This document shows, piece by piece, positions 51,153 through 61,212 of a DNA stretch of 64,000 bases (its first letter is position 1; each line of letters starts with the position of its first letter). A model generated the notes under the pieces. That model was given only the letters and a program-made list of their open reading frames with translations. It made no database searches and was not told the origin of the DNA. Location: positions 186,001 to 250,000 of the forward strand of contig CAWEMY010000001.1 in assembly GCA_963810305.1 (NCBI GenBank), given 5' to 3'. Source of the stretch: JACDCA01 sp963810305. Its GTDB lineage: Bacteria; Acidobacteriota; Vicinamibacteria; Vicinamibacterales; 2-12-FULL-66-21. Position numbers and translations under genes: made by a program.

Positions 51153-54100
51153 GATGCCTGGTTGCGCGAGGCGCCGTAGGCGTTCGATCGGCCGACCGCG
51201 AGGACGTCGCGAAGATACCGCCCCGTGTGGGAGGTTTCAAGCTGCGCGAGCTGTTCCGGCGTGCCGGTCGCGACGATGTACCCCCCCTCTTCGCCCCCTT
51301 CCGGACCAAGGTCGATGACCCAGTCGGCGGTCTTGATCACGTCGAGATTGTGTTCGATCACCAGCAGCGAGTGCCCCGCCTGGAGCAGCTTGCGGAACGC
51401 GGCGAGGAGCTTCGCGATGTCGTCGAAGTGCAGACCGGTGGTCGGTTCGTCGAGGATGTAGAGCACGCGGTCGCCGGTATGTGACGACAGGTGCGCCGCG
51501 ATCTTGATTCGCTGCGCCTCACCACCCGACAGCGTGGTCGCAGGCTGGCCGAGCCGCAGGTATCCGAGACCGATTTCGTCGAGCACCTGCAGCCGCCGCA
51601 GCACCTTCGGTGAGGAGGCGAAGAACGTCAGGGCCTCGCGGACGGTCATGTCGAGCATCTGGTCGACGCCGCGGCCGCGGTATTTCACCTCGAGCACCTG
51701 CGGCTTGAAGCGCTTGCCGTCGCAGTGCTCGCAGGGCACGAACACATCCGCGAGGAACTGCATCTCGACTTTGACGACCCCTTCGCCCTCGCAGGCCTCG
51801 CATCGGCCGCCCGGTACGTTGAATGAAAAGTGACTCGCGGTGAATCCCCGGGAGCGGGCATCTTTGGTGGAGGCCAGCAACTCGCGGATCGGATCGAAGG
51901 CTTTCAGATACGTCACGGGATTCGAACGTGGCGTTCGTCCGATCGGCGCCTGATCGACGAGAATGACGTCGCTGACGTATTCGGCTCCCTCCAGCTTCTG
52001 ATGAGTGCCGACGCGCCGGTCCCAGTCCCCCTTCGAGCGCTTGAGCGCGGCGTAGATGACGTCGTGCACCAGCGTGCTCTTGCCGGAGCCGCTGACGCCG
52101 GTGACGCACGTGAGCACGCCGAGCGGGATGTCGACGTCCACGCCTTTGAGGTTGTGCTCCGACGCGTCCAGGATCCTGAGTTTCTGCGCGATCGGCTTCC
52201 GCCGGGTGGCCGGCACCGGGATCGCCAGCTCGTCGCGCAGATATTTCGCTGTGAGCGAACGCGGTTCGTGGAGCAGTTCCGAGAGCGTCCCGGTGAAGAT
52301 CACACGGCCGCCCTGTTCGCCGGCACCGAGGCCCATGTCGACGACCCGGTCGGCAACCCTGATCATGTCTGCGTCGTGTTCGACGACGAGCACGGTGTTC
52401 CCCTGGTCGCGGAGCTGACGCAGGATGGCGATCAGCCGTTCGTTGTCGCGCGAATGCAGGCCGATGGACGGCTCGTCCAGCACGTAGAGTGTGTCGACGA
52501 GCGCGGAACCGAGCGAGGTCGCGAGATTGATGCGCTGGGACTCGCCCCCGGACAGCGTCGACGAAAGCCGATCGAGCGTGAGGTAGTCCAGGCCGACATC
52601 CCGAAGAAAACCAAGCCGGCGGCGAATCTCCGCCAGCACCTTTTCGGCGATGGCTGTCTCTTTTTCTGAAAGGACCAGTTCAGCAAAAAAGCGCTGCGCA
52701 TCGCGCACGGTAAGAGCGGCAACGGCGTCAACGGTCCGGTCGCCGACTCGCACATCGCGCGCCTCCCGCCGCAGCCGGGCGCCATTGCACTCAGGACACG
52801 TCAGGTACCCACGGTAGCGGCTCAGGAAAACTCGGACGTGGACCTTGTATTTCTTCCGCTCCAGCCAGCGGAAGAAGCCCTTCACCCCTTCGTATCCCAC
52901 CTGCCCTGAGCCTGTCGAAGGGGCCTGCCCTGAGCCTGTCGAAGGGTCTCCTTCGATGACAAACTGTTTCTCCTCATCGCTCAACACGTTCCACGGGACG
53001 TCGGTCCGCACGCCGCGCACCCGCGCGGCGCGCTTCAACTCTGCCAGTTGCGCCCGGTAGTGCGGCTTGCTCCACGGCTCGATCGCATTCTGCTGGATGG
53101 ATTTGGTCGGGTCCGGGACAACCAGCGCCATGTCGAGCTCGATGACGTTGCCGAACCCGTGGCATACCGGACAGGCGCCGAAAGGGTTGTTGAACGAGAA
53201 GAGGCGCGGTTGGGGCACCTCGTACTGAATCCCGCACGGCCGGCATTCGAACCGTTCGGAGAACTTGTGAAAGGCCGGCTGAAGCCGGCCTCTACCGTCG
53301 TCGCCGTCGTGAAGCCGGCCTCCACCGCTGTCGTCAGTGGGCAACTCGATGGCGAATGCCGCTCCGCCGCCTTCGGCATATGCCGTTTCGACCGAGTCGG
53401 TGAGCCGGGCGCGAATGTCACTCTCGACCTTGAGTCGGTCGACGATGACCTGCAGGATCGGGCGATCGCGGAGCGTCGCGGGGTCGACGTCTTCCAAGCG
53501 TAACCGCGGCACCATCGATGAAAAGACGCCCGAATCCCTTCCGGCGAAGAGCCGCCAGCGTCTCGGCAACGGGATCGACGAGATCCGGCAGCGTGGGCTG
53601 CGGCACGGTGGAGTCGTCAGCGGCGTCGTCGCCGGGATCCTCTTCGTCCCCCTCCGGTCTTGGCGCGACGGTGAGCGGCGCAGGCGTGACGACCGGCATC
53701 TCGAAGCCGATCAGGAGCCGTGGTGCCGGCCGGCAGATCCGACAGCCGCCGCGCGACGACTTCCGCCGTTTCTCGAATCACTTCGCGGCCGCAGCTGCGG
53801 CAGAAGGTGCGCCCCACACGCGCATAGAGCAGCCGCAGGTAGTCGTGAATCTCGGTCGTGGTGCCAACCGTCGACCGCGGATTGCGAATGCTGTTCTTCT
53901 GCCGGATTGCTATCGCCGGACAGATACCTTCGATACTGTCGACGTCCGGCTTCTCCATCCGCTCGAGAAACTGCCGGGCATAGGCGGACAGCGATTCGAC
54001 GTAACGACGCTGCCCCTCGGCGTAAATCGTGTCGAATGCCAGCGACGACTTGCCGGACCCGCTGACCCCGGTCATGACGATCAGAGACCGCGTAGGTAAC

Positions 54101-54183
54101 GTGACGTCCACGTTCTTGAGGTTGTGGGTGCGGGCGCCGCGGATGACGATCTGTCCCCGCCCCCCGGTTTTTGTCGCTGACAT
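51149..54183 (-). CDS. uvrA: Excinuclease ABC subunit A, two frameshifts and two in-frame repeat inserts
   Basis: Damage-recognition ATPase. The first frame gives IVIRGARTHNLKNVDVTLPT and the first Walker A (TGVSGSGKSSLAFDTIYAEG). Coding moves one base at about 53720-53724 (joining LPAGT to RLLIGFEMPVV) and again at about 53493-53497 (joining DGAAVTL to EDVDPATLRDRPIL); each time one extra base explains it. Later parts include the first signature LSGGESQRINLATSLG, the second Walker A (VTGVSGSGKSTLVHDVIYAA), zinc fingers around CEACEGEGVVKVEMQFLADV, and LSGGEAQRIKIAAHL. Two dispersed repeats add residues in the N-terminal half. The protein would be near the usual length (about 940 aa) plus inserts. 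Confidence 0.93.
52902..52946. repeat. Two direct copies of a CCCTGAGCCTGTCGAAGGG repeat inside uvrA
   Basis: Two 24-bp-spaced copies, in frame on the minus strand, encode PSTGSGQAPSTGSGQ in UvrA. I recognise this as a short dispersed repeat seen in many high-GC genomes. It sits between the conserved segments EEKQFVIEGD and VGYEGVKGFFRWLERKKY. Confidence 0.85.
53268..53330. repeat. GGTAGAGGCCGGCTTCAGCC-type dispersed repeat inside uvrA, two copies
   Basis: Two copies (about 53270-53300 and 53309-53330) of the element also found at 8040-8090. Read on the minus strand they encode GGRLHDGDDGRGRLQPAFHK in UvrA, where the normal protein has a short linker before the KFSERFECRPCG zinc region. Confidence 0.8.
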
Positions 54184-54380
54184 GCTCTGTGGGTAATTTG
54201 CCGGAACCTGAACAGTCCATAGTAGCCCCCCGCCTCGGCGGGTTCAACCTCGTCCACCTTCGCGCGAAGCGCGGCGGCTGACGTCCCTTGAGTGAACCGT
54301 GCTATTTTGTTTGAGCTTTTCCGGATGCTCTAAGGGGGCGGTCCCCGAGGCGATCAACCGGATCCCGAGAAGAGGGGGCT

Positions 54381-55058
54381 GTGTCAGTCCGTCTGTTTAT
54401 CGGCAACCTGCCGTATACCGCATCAGAGGCAGAGTTGCGAGAGCACCTGTCAAGCGTCGGCGAACCCGCTCAGATCGTTCTTCCCACCGACCGAGAGACC
54501 GGCCGGCCGCGTGGCTTCGCGTTCGTGGACTATGCGGAGCGTGGTGTCGCGGAAGAAGCCATCCGCCGCTACAACCAGCAACCGTTCAAGGGTCGCCCTC
54601 TCGCGGTCAGCGAGGCGCGTCCGCGCGAAGACCGTCCCCCGGGCCCGCGGCCGGGGGGGTTCAGCGGTCCGCGACCCAGCGGGCCAGGAGGCTTCGGCGG
54701 TGGCGGGGGTGGCGGGGGCTTCGGCGCTCCGCGTCCAGGAGGCTTCGCACGTCCCTCGGATGCAGGCCCCGGCGCGCCGCGTGGTCGAAACTTCGGCCCC
54801 GACGCTCCACCAAAGAACAAACGGAAGCCGCCGCGCAAGGATGATCGCGGACCGAAAGGCCCGATCAAGGCTCGCCCGGTGACAACGCTGTACGACGAAG
54901 ACGAGGACTGGCGGGCAAAGGACGAGGAGCCGTTGGGCATCGACGACATCGCCACCAGCAAGCCCGCCGGGTCAGACGTTGAGGCGGACCTGGACGACGA
55001 TACAACCGATCGCGGGGCGGGCGGCAGCAAGTCTGACGACGACAGCACAGGCGAATAG
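54381..55058 (+). CDS. RRM-domain RNA-binding protein with Gly/Arg/Pro-rich tail, 225 aa
   Basis: Starts at GTG 54381 behind GAGGGGG. A single RRM occupies residues 3-80 with RNP2 (RLFIGNLPYTASE) and RNP1 (GRPRGFAFVDYAERGVAEEA). A glycine- and proline-rich region follows (about residues 88-135, including a run of glycines), then a lysine-rich stretch (KNKRKPPRKDDRGPKG) and an acidic tail. Bacterial RRM proteins are common in cyanobacteria and several other phyla and may act as cold-induced RNA chaperones. It is divergent from uvrA, with a 197-base spacer in which I see no further gene. Confidence 0.9.
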   Translation: MSVRLFIGNLPYTASEAELREHLSSVGEPAQIVLPTDRETGRPRGFAFVDYAERGVAEEAIRRYNQQPFKGRPLAVSEARPREDRPPGPRPGGFSGPRPSGPGGFGGGGGGGGFGAPRPGGFARPSDAGPGAPRGRNFGPDAPPKNKRKPPRKDDRGPKGPIKARPVTTLYDEDEDWRAKDEEPLGIDDIATSKPAGSDVEADLDDDTTDRGAGGSKSDDDSTGE

Positions 55059-55073
55059 CCGGAGGCAGCGCTG

Positions 55074-55475
55074 ATGGATACCCACGTCAAGGTCCTCGGG
55101 GTCTTGTTCATTGCGCTGAGCGCATTGGGCGTGTTCGCAGCGCTTGCGTTGATGGCCGTATTTGGCCTGAGTGCGGGGATCGTAGGCGCCGCCGCCGATG
55201 GCGGCGATGCGGCAATCGCGTTGCCGATCATCGGTCTCACCGGCACGGCACTTGTCTCTTTCATGCTGGTGATCTCGCTGCCGGGGCTGATCGCCGGGTG
55301 GGGACTTCTCCAATTCCGGCCGTGGGCGCGGATCGTGGCGATCGTCCTCTGCGCCATCAACCTGATCAATATCCCCTTCGGCACGATCATGGGGGTCTAC
55401 GGCCTCTGGGTCCTGCTCAATAATCAAACGGAACGGCTGTTCATTCCCTCGACCGGTCCCCCCGTGGTACAATAA
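55074..55475 (+). CDS. Four-helix membrane protein of unknown function, 133 aa
   Basis: Hydrophobic segments VLGVLFIALSALGVFAALAL, a second around AIALPIIGLTGTALVSFMLV, a third around PGLIAGWGLLQFRPWARIVA and a fourth around IPFGTIMGVYGLWVLLNN. The GLIAGWGLLQFRPWAR motif is typical of small DUF4064/DUF2127-like membrane proteins; the function is unknown. It starts 15 bases after the RRM gene. Confidence 0.72.
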   Translation: MDTHVKVLGVLFIALSALGVFAALALMAVFGLSAGIVGAAADGGDAAIALPIIGLTGTALVSFMLVISLPGLIAGWGLLQFRPWARIVAIVLCAINLINIPFGTIMGVYGLWVLLNNQTERLFIPSTGPPVVQ

Positions 55476-55497
55476 GGACCTCCAGCGGAACACATTC

Positions 55498-56529
55498 TTG
55501 ATTCGATCCTTACGCCATTTTCAAGGGCGCCTCCGCGAGGTGTCTCTGGTCGCTGTGCTCGCAAGTGTCAGCGGCTGTGCGGGCAACTACCACCTCGTGC
55601 CGGCGCCCGCGCCGTTCTCCCACCCGTCGCTCGGAGTGACCTGGCTGACGCCGGGTGCTGCTGGCGACGCGGCCGTGCTGTCCCGATGGCGGGGTGCCGT
55701 CGGTCAGCCGGTGATCACCAACCGGCCACTCGTCGAGGCGCCGCTCGCGGTCGACAGGCTGACGATCATCAGCTGGAACATGGCGCTTGGCGAAGGGGAT
55801 CTCGTCGCGCTGTTGCGACGGGTCCAGCAGGATCAGCCAGGCACCGCGATCGTGCTGCTGCTCCAGGAAGCATTTCGCGGCGGCGACGATGTGCCGCCCA
55901 CGCCGATAAACGCTGCTTTCGCCAGGAAGATTCGCGGAACGGCGGCACGCGAGATCGATGATCTTGCCCGCACGCTACGGATGTCGCTGTACTACGTCCC
56001 CTCAATGCGGAATGGCGCGCCGGCGGATTCGCACGAGGATCGCGGCAACGCGATCCTCTCTACCCTGCCGCTCGAGAACCTGGCGGCAATCGAGCTCCCG
56101 TTCGAGAAGCAGCGGCGGGTCGCGCTGGCGGCAACCGTCCGCGGTACCACGACCGGCGGCGAACCGTGGACGCTCCGACTCGCCAACGCGCACCTCGACA
56201 ACACGAGCGTGAAGAAGGTGTGGGTCGCCAGTGAGTTTGCGCGCATGCGACAGGCGCGCGGCCTTCGCGATGCGCTTGCCGGCACCGAGCCGCTCGTCCT
56301 TGGCGGCGATTTCAACACATGGTTTGGATTCATCGACGCCGCCTACCGGGAGCTCGCCGCTGCGTTTCCGGATACGCGAGTCACCGATGGCCGCCGCACC
56401 TTCCTCGGGCTCCTGCGCCTCGATCATCTCTTCTTCCGGATCCCCGATGAATGGCGTGCGGAATTCAAACGCGGCGAGTCGTCGTTCGGCTCCGACCATT
56501 ACCCGTTGATCGCGTCCGTGTATTTCTGA
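55498..56529 (+). CDS. Endonuclease/exonuclease/phosphatase family lipoprotein, 343 aa
   Basis: Starts at TTG 55498. A lipoprotein signal ends in a lipobox (LASVSGCAGN). The EEP fold shows IISWNMALGEGDLVALLRRV, the metal-binding Glu in LLLQEAFRGGDD, the ANAHLDN motif, the LGGDFNTWFGFIDAAY motif (Asp-Asn) and the final SFGSDHYPLIASVYF (Asp-His). It could hydrolyse nucleic acids or phosphodiesters outside the cytoplasm; the substrate is unknown. Confidence 0.87.
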   Translation: MIRSLRHFQGRLREVSLVAVLASVSGCAGNYHLVPAPAPFSHPSLGVTWLTPGAAGDAAVLSRWRGAVGQPVITNRPLVEAPLAVDRLTIISWNMALGEGDLVALLRRVQQDQPGTAIVLLLQEAFRGGDDVPPTPINAAFARKIRGTAAREIDDLARTLRMSLYYVPSMRNGAPADSHEDRGNAILSTLPLENLAAIELPFEKQRRVALAATVRGTTTGGEPWTLRLANAHLDNTSVKKVWVASEFARMRQARGLRDALAGTEPLVLGGDFNTWFGFIDAAYRELAAAFPDTRVTDGRRTFLGLLRLDHLFFRIPDEWRAEFKRGESSFGSDHYPLIASVYF

Positions 56530-56536
56530 TCGCTGA

Positions 56537-56575
56537 CAACTCCAAACTTCAAACTCCAAACTCCAAACTTCCAAA
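56537..56575. repeat. Heptamer array, AACTCCA family
   Basis: Five units with period 7 (AACTCCA, AACTTCA, AACTCCA, AACTCCA, AACTTCC) in one orientation between the convergent EEP and serine hydrolase genes. No inverted partner is visible. Confidence 0.8.
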
Positions 56576-56581
56576 AGACTG

Positions 56582-57691
56582 TTATCCCCCGCAACCTTTC
56601 GCGGCGACGATCAGATCGAGCAGCGACCGGTACTGGGGTCCGGAGACGTTGCGGTTTTCGCCAGGGACGGTCTTGTGTGCGACCACCATGTCCAGCTTCG
56701 GCAGGACGGTGATGTACTGCCCAAACGCGCCCTGACCGGTGTACGCTCCTTCGAACGCCCCGGTGCTCGCCTTCCCGTCCCACACCCACCAGAGGTAACC
56801 GTATCCGAACGGACCGTTCTTCATCCCCGCAGGATTCATTTCAGCGACGGGTGTCACAATGCCGGAGATTTTCTTCGCCCAGTCGCGTGGAACGATCTGC
56901 TGGCCGTTCCATTCTCCATTGCGCAACATCACATAACCCAACCTCGCCATGTCGCGCGTCGAGAAGTTCATGTGATACGCGAGATGCTGCGACCTGGCCG
57001 CGTCGCCGGTGCGCTGGTGCGTCGCACGATCGAAGTCCCGCATGCCGATCGGACGGACGATGTCCTTCTCGAGCGCGTCGTAAAGGTTCTGACCCGTCTC
57101 CTGTTCGAAGATCGTGCCGAGCGCGTTGAAATCCCAGTTGCTGTAGAGGAAGTAGGTGCCCGGCTTCTGCGAGCCGCGCGGCGGCGCGTCGGCCAGATTG
57201 TCGCCGGGATTCGAGGCCTCGTGATAAACGCCCGAGCGTGCGCCCAGTAAGTCGGCGACGGTTGCGGTCCGCTCGATCGGCAGCAGCCCGCCGACGTCGT
57301 CGAGCTTCAGGTCCGTCAGCGACTTGTTCAACTTGATCGTGCCATTGGCGACGTACTTCCCGTAGAGCATCGCCAGCACGCTCTTCCGCACCGACGCCAG
57401 ATAGCTCACCGTCGTCAAGTCGCCGTATTCGTAGAGCGAACGGCCACCGACCACCGCCATCATCGCGGTGGTTGAGAGCTCCTTCGCCCGGCCGGTCACC
57501 AGGGCGAGCCGATCGGCGCAATACCCGACGCTCGCCGGGTCCTGAATACGATCCCACTCGGACCCGGGGAACACAGCGGTTCGCGCCGCCGCCGCGGTTT
57601 TGGAAGCCTGCGCAAGATTCGCAGCAGTCGGGCTCGAGGCGCAGACGGCGACGAGCGTTGCGAGGATCCACGCCGAAAGCAGTCGTCTCAT
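56582..57691 (-). CDS. Serine hydrolase, class C beta-lactamase-like, 369 aa
   Basis: I chose the ATG complementary to 57689-57691, which begins a signal peptide (MRRLLSAWILATLVAVCASS). The penicillin-binding fold has the S-x-x-K motif in YLASVRKSVLAMLYGKYV, Y-x-N in FLYSNWDFNALGTIFEQ, and a C-terminal third motif in MVVAHKTVPGENRN (HKT). The fold is shared by beta-lactamases, D-peptidases and esterases, and this sequence resembles the esterase/EstB-like side more than resistance enzymes. It converges with the EEP gene and is divergent from the protein kinase gene. Confidence 0.87.
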   Translation of the reverse strand: MRRLLSAWILATLVAVCASSPTAANLAQASKTAAAARTAVFPGSEWDRIQDPASVGYCADRLALVTGRAKELSTTAMMAVVGGRSLYEYGDLTTVSYLASVRKSVLAMLYGKYVANGTIKLNKSLTDLKLDDVGGLLPIERTATVADLLGARSGVYHEASNPGDNLADAPPRGSQKPGTYFLYSNWDFNALGTIFEQETGQNLYDALEKDIVRPIGMRDFDRATHQRTGDAARSQHLAYHMNFSTRDMARLGYVMLRNGEWNGQQIVPRDWAKKISGIVTPVAEMNPAGMKNGPFGYGYLWWVWDGKASTGAFEGAYTGQGAFGQYITVLPKLDMVVAHKTVPGENRNVSGPQYRSLLDLIVAAKGCGG

Positions 57692-57720
57692 GTGGCGCAG
57701 TTTAAACCCAAGTCGTTTTG

Positions 57721-57726
57721 TATAAT
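57721..57726 (+). promoter_or_regulatory. Consensus -10 box (TATAAT) of the protein kinase gene
   Basis: A perfect TATAAT lies 19 bases upstream of the ATG at 57745, in the short region divergent from the serine hydrolase gene. No good -35 is visible at 16-18 bases, so the assignment rests on the -10 alone. Transcription from it would give a very short leader. Confidence 0.45.
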
Positions 57727-57744
57727 GAAAACCTCCCTGCACTC

Positions 57745-60700
57745 ATGGTCATCTCCCCAGGTTCCTCGATCGGTCCCTACCTCGTTCTCAGCAGTATCGG
57801 CGCGGGCGGGATGGGCGAAGTCTACCGCGCGCAGGATCCGCGCCTCGGGCGCGAGATCGCGCTGAAACTGATTCGCCGCTCGAACATCGATCAGGACGAG
57901 GCACTCGACCGTCTGCTGCGGGAAGCGGCCCTCGCATCCTCGTTGAACCATCCGAATATCGTCACGATCTACGACACTGGCGTTGTGGGTCAGGACCGCT
58001 ACCTGGCGATGGAGCTGGTGGACGGCTCGACGCTGCGGACGCTTTCAGCACAGGGAATCCGGATCGACCGTTCGATCCACATCGCTCGCCAGGTCGCTGA
58101 AGCGCTCGCTGTCGCGCATGTTGCCGGGATCGTCCACCGCGATATCAAGCCGGACAACGTCATGGTGCGGCCCGACGGCTACGTCAAGCTGCTCGACTTC
58201 GGCCTCGCCCGGCAGCACGACGTCGCGGCGACGCTCGCGGTGACCGGTCACGAAACCGATCCCGGGATGGTGATCGGGACGGTGGCCTATATGGCGCCCG
58301 AACAGGCACGCGGCGAGGTCGTGGCGCCCGAGGCGGACATCTTCGCATTCGGCGTCGTCCTCTACGAGATGGTCACCGGGAAGCATCCGTTCCTCGGTCC
58401 CTCGCAGATGGCCACACTCAAGGCGCTGATGTGGGAAACGCCCGAACCACCGGCCCTGCTGAACCACGAGCTGCCGCGGACACTCGATCAGTTGATCATG
58501 GAGATGCTGCAGAAGGATGCCCGCCTGCGCCCCGGCGCCGGCGAGGTTCTGCTTCGACTGGGACTGGTCCACGATTCATCGGTGGCATCGGCTCTGTCAT
58601 CGGTCACGGTGCTTCCGCGCGCTTCGCGCCCGTCCGGTGCGGTCGTGGGCCGTGACCTGGAGCTGGAGGCGCTCTTCCAGGAGTTCGACCGTGCGCGGAG
58701 CGGTCGCGCGCGTCTGGTGGTGATCTCGGCTGAGGCCGGCGGTGGCAAGACGACGCTCGTCGAAGCGTTCGTGCGATCGCTGGAAGACCACGAAGAGCCG
58801 GTGCGGCTCGGCCGGGGCCAGTGCTCCGAGCGTCTGGCCGGTAGCGAAGCATACCTGCCCGTGCTCGAAGCGCTCGATAGCCTTCAGAACCACGATCAGC
58901 ATGGTGGCCTCACCCGCTTGCTGCGCGCCGTGGCTCCAAGCTGGTATTCGCGGATCACGCCAACCTCCGAGAACGAATCCTCAGCCGCCCGCCTGGCGGC
59001 CGAAACGGCAGGCGGCTCGCAAGAACGGCTGAAACGTGAAATTGCCGCATTGCTCGAGGAGGCTGGACGGATACAGCCGGTCATCCTGTGGTTCGACGAT
59101 GTGCACTGGGCCGATCCGTCGACCACCGATCTGATTCTCTATCTCGCGCAACGGATGGACCACACGCGCTCGATGATCATCGTCACGGCGCGTCCGTCGG
59201 ACCTTGCGCAGGCGAAGCATCCATTTCTCACCGTAAAGCTCGATCTGCTCGCACGCGGGCAATGCCGCGAGATTGCGCCGGGCCCCCTCGACATCCCGGC
59301 GATCGCGCGTTACGTCTCGATGCAGTTCGCCGAGCACGCCTTCCCCGAAGGCTTTCCGGAGTTGATCCATCAGCGCACCGAGGGGCATCCGCTGTTTGTC
59401 GCGGATCTCCTGCGCGATCTGCGCCGCCGGCAGGTGATCCGGCAGCAGGACGGACGCTGGATCATGACCGCGGATCTGCACTCGCTCGAGCGGGAGCTGC
59501 CGCCTTCGGTGCGCAGCCTGGTGCAGCGCAAGATCGAAGCCCTCGACGATGAGGATCGGAAGATGCTCGGAGCAGCAAGCGTCCATGGCCTCGATTTCGA
59601 GACGACGATCATGGCCGGGGCCCTTGGTCTCGACGAGCACGACGTGGAGGATCGGCTCGAGCGTCTCGAGCGCGAGCATGCCATCGTGCGGTTCGTGTCC
59701 GAAGGGGAAACGATGGACCGGGCGCTGACGCTGCGCTACCGGTTTGCGCATCATGTCTATCAAAAGGCGTTCTACGATTCGTTGCGAGTGACGCGTCGCG
59801 CGTCGTACGCGAGGGCAATCGCCAATCAGCTGGTCAGCCGTTTGGGGGAGGAGCCGTGCGAGTGCGCGGCCGGCATTGCGCTTCTGTTCGAAACGGCTCG
59901 CGATAATGTCAAGGCGGCCGAATATTTCAACCATGCGGCGCAAGCGGCGGCCAGGCTCTATGCGCACGACGAGACGGCGCGACTTGCGCAGCGGGGTCTG
60001 ACGCTCCTGGCATCGGAGCCCCCCGGCCCCGAGCGTAATGCGGTGGAGCTGTCGTTACAGATGACCTACGGGCTGGCGGTCAAGACCGGGCGCGGTTACG
60101 CCGTCCCTGAAGTCGGCGCCGCATATGCCCGGGCGCGAGATCTGTGCCGGCAGGTCGAGGATCCTGCGCGCGTGATCCCGGTACTGATCGGCCTGTCGGC
60201 GCATCACATCGTATCCGGTGAGATCGAAACCTCGCGTGATGTGGCGCTCGAGATGCTGGATCTCTTCAATCGGCTCGGAGATCCGAACCTGCAGATGCTC
60301 GGAGAATGGTCGCTCGGAGCCGCCCTCTTTCATCTGGGCGAGCTGAACGTTGGCCACGATCATCTGCAGCGTGCCCTGGCGCTCTACGATCCGGCCTTCC
60401 ATCGACCGCGCGTGTGGGAAACCGGCATCGATCCTGGAGTCTTCTGCCGCTGTGAGCTGTCGCGCACGCTGCTCCTCCGCGGTTTTCCGGATCAGTGTAT
60501 CGCCATGGCGCTCGAAGCCGTGGCGCAGGCCCGCGCCCTGGCGCACCCGCAACCGCTGGCATTCGCTCTGCTGTTCCTGACGTTTGCGCACCTTGGGCGC
60601 CGCGACCCGATCGCCGTGCTCAAGAGCTATGGGGAACTCGAAGAGGTATGCCGGCCGCACGGCATTGCGCAGGAGTTCCAGTGGGCCGGCCCACTCCGCG

Positions 60701-61212
60701 GCCGCGCGCTCGTCGAGATGGGAGACGTCGACGGCGGCCTGCGGGTCATGGAAGAGACGTTGGCGGCGCACACGCTGACGCGATCGGCGCTGCTCCGCCC
60801 CTACTACCTTGTCCTGTTTGCCGGTGCCTTGATGCGAGGCGAGCGCTACGCGGAAGCGCAGGACGCGCTCAACGAGGCCATGAACGTCGCCGAAGATACC
60901 GCGCAGCAGGCCTACATTTCCGAGCACCATCGGTTACAGGCAGAGCTCCACATCCTGCGCGGGAATCGCGAGCAGGGGGAAATGCAGTACCTCCGGTCGC
61001 TCAGCACCGCCATCGACCAGGGGGCGCGCTGGCTCGAGCTGCGCGCCGCGCGCGGGTTCGCCAACTATCTGGCGGCCGAAGGGCGTCCCAACGAAGCGCG
61101 AGACATCCTGGCCCCTGTGGTGGCCACCATCACTGAAGGCACCGAGACGCTCGACTACGCCTACGCCGACGCCTTGCTAAAACGCTCCAGCCGTAGTAGT
61201 CCAGCCCTTTAG
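57745..61212 (+). CDS. Serine/threonine protein kinase fused to an AAA-type ATPase and TPR region, 1155 aa
   Basis: Residues 15-275 form a Hanks-type kinase: glycine loop GAGGMGEVYRAQD, ATP Lys in IALKLIRR, catalytic VHRDIKPDNVMV, DFGLARQ and YMAPEQARGEVV. An AAA/STAND-like ATPase follows with AEAGGGKTTLVEAFV (Walker A, near residue 330) and VILWFDDVHWADPSTTDLI (Walker B). The C-terminal 450 residues are TPR-like helices, with no transmembrane segment. The layout resembles kinase-coupled STAND signalling proteins (PknK-like) but without a DNA-binding domain. The TAG stop is provided by the dispersed repeat at 61201. Upstream, ATG 57745 is preferred to an in-frame TTG at 57718. Confidence 0.92.
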   Translation: MVISPGSSIGPYLVLSSIGAGGMGEVYRAQDPRLGREIALKLIRRSNIDQDEALDRLLREAALASSLNHPNIVTIYDTGVVGQDRYLAMELVDGSTLRTLSAQGIRIDRSIHIARQVAEALAVAHVAGIVHRDIKPDNVMVRPDGYVKLLDFGLARQHDVAATLAVTGHETDPGMVIGTVAYMAPEQARGEVVAPEADIFAFGVVLYEMVTGKHPFLGPSQMATLKALMWETPEPPALLNHELPRTLDQLIMEMLQKDARLRPGAGEVLLRLGLVHDSSVASALSSVTVLPRASRPSGAVVGRDLELEALFQEFDRARSGRARLVVISAEAGGGKTTLVEAFVRSLEDHEEPVRLGRGQCSERLAGSEAYLPVLEALDSLQNHDQHGGLTRLLRAVAPSWYSRITPTSENESSAARLAAETAGGSQERLKREIAALLEEAGRIQPVILWFDDVHWADPSTTDLILYLAQRMDHTRSMIIVTARPSDLAQAKHPFLTVKLDLLARGQCREIAPGPLDIPAIARYVSMQFAEHAFPEGFPELIHQRTEGHPLFVADLLRDLRRRQVIRQQDGRWIMTADLHSLERELPPSVRSLVQRKIEALDDEDRKMLGAASVHGLDFETTIMAGALGLDEHDVEDRLERLEREHAIVRFVSEGETMDRALTLRYRFAHHVYQKAFYDSLRVTRRASYARAIANQLVSRLGEEPCECAAGIALLFETARDNVKAAEYFNHAAQAAARLYAHDETARLAQRGLTLLASEPPGPERNAVELSLQMTYGLAVKTGRGYAVPEVGAAYARARDLCRQVEDPARVIPVLIGLSAHHIVSGEIETSRDVALEMLDLFNRLGDPNLQMLGEWSLGAALFHLGELNVGHDHLQRALALYDPAFHRPRVWETGIDPGVFCRCELSRTLLLRGFPDQCIAMALEAVAQARALAHPQPLAFALLFLTFAHLGRRDPIAVLKSYGELEEVCRPHGIAQEFQWAGPLRGRALVEMGDVDGGLRVMEETLAAHTLTRSALLRPYYLVLFAGALMRGERYAEAQDALNEAMNVAEDTAQQAYISEHHRLQAELHILRGNREQGEMQYLRSLSTAIDQGARWLELRAARGFANYLAAEGRPNEARDILAPVVATITEGTETLDYAYADALLKRSSRSSPAL

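Noticed and set aside
56582..57691. Antibiotic-resistance beta-lactamase
   Set aside because: The motifs fit the broad serine hydrolase family, and the sequence is closer to esterase-like members; no resistance context is present.
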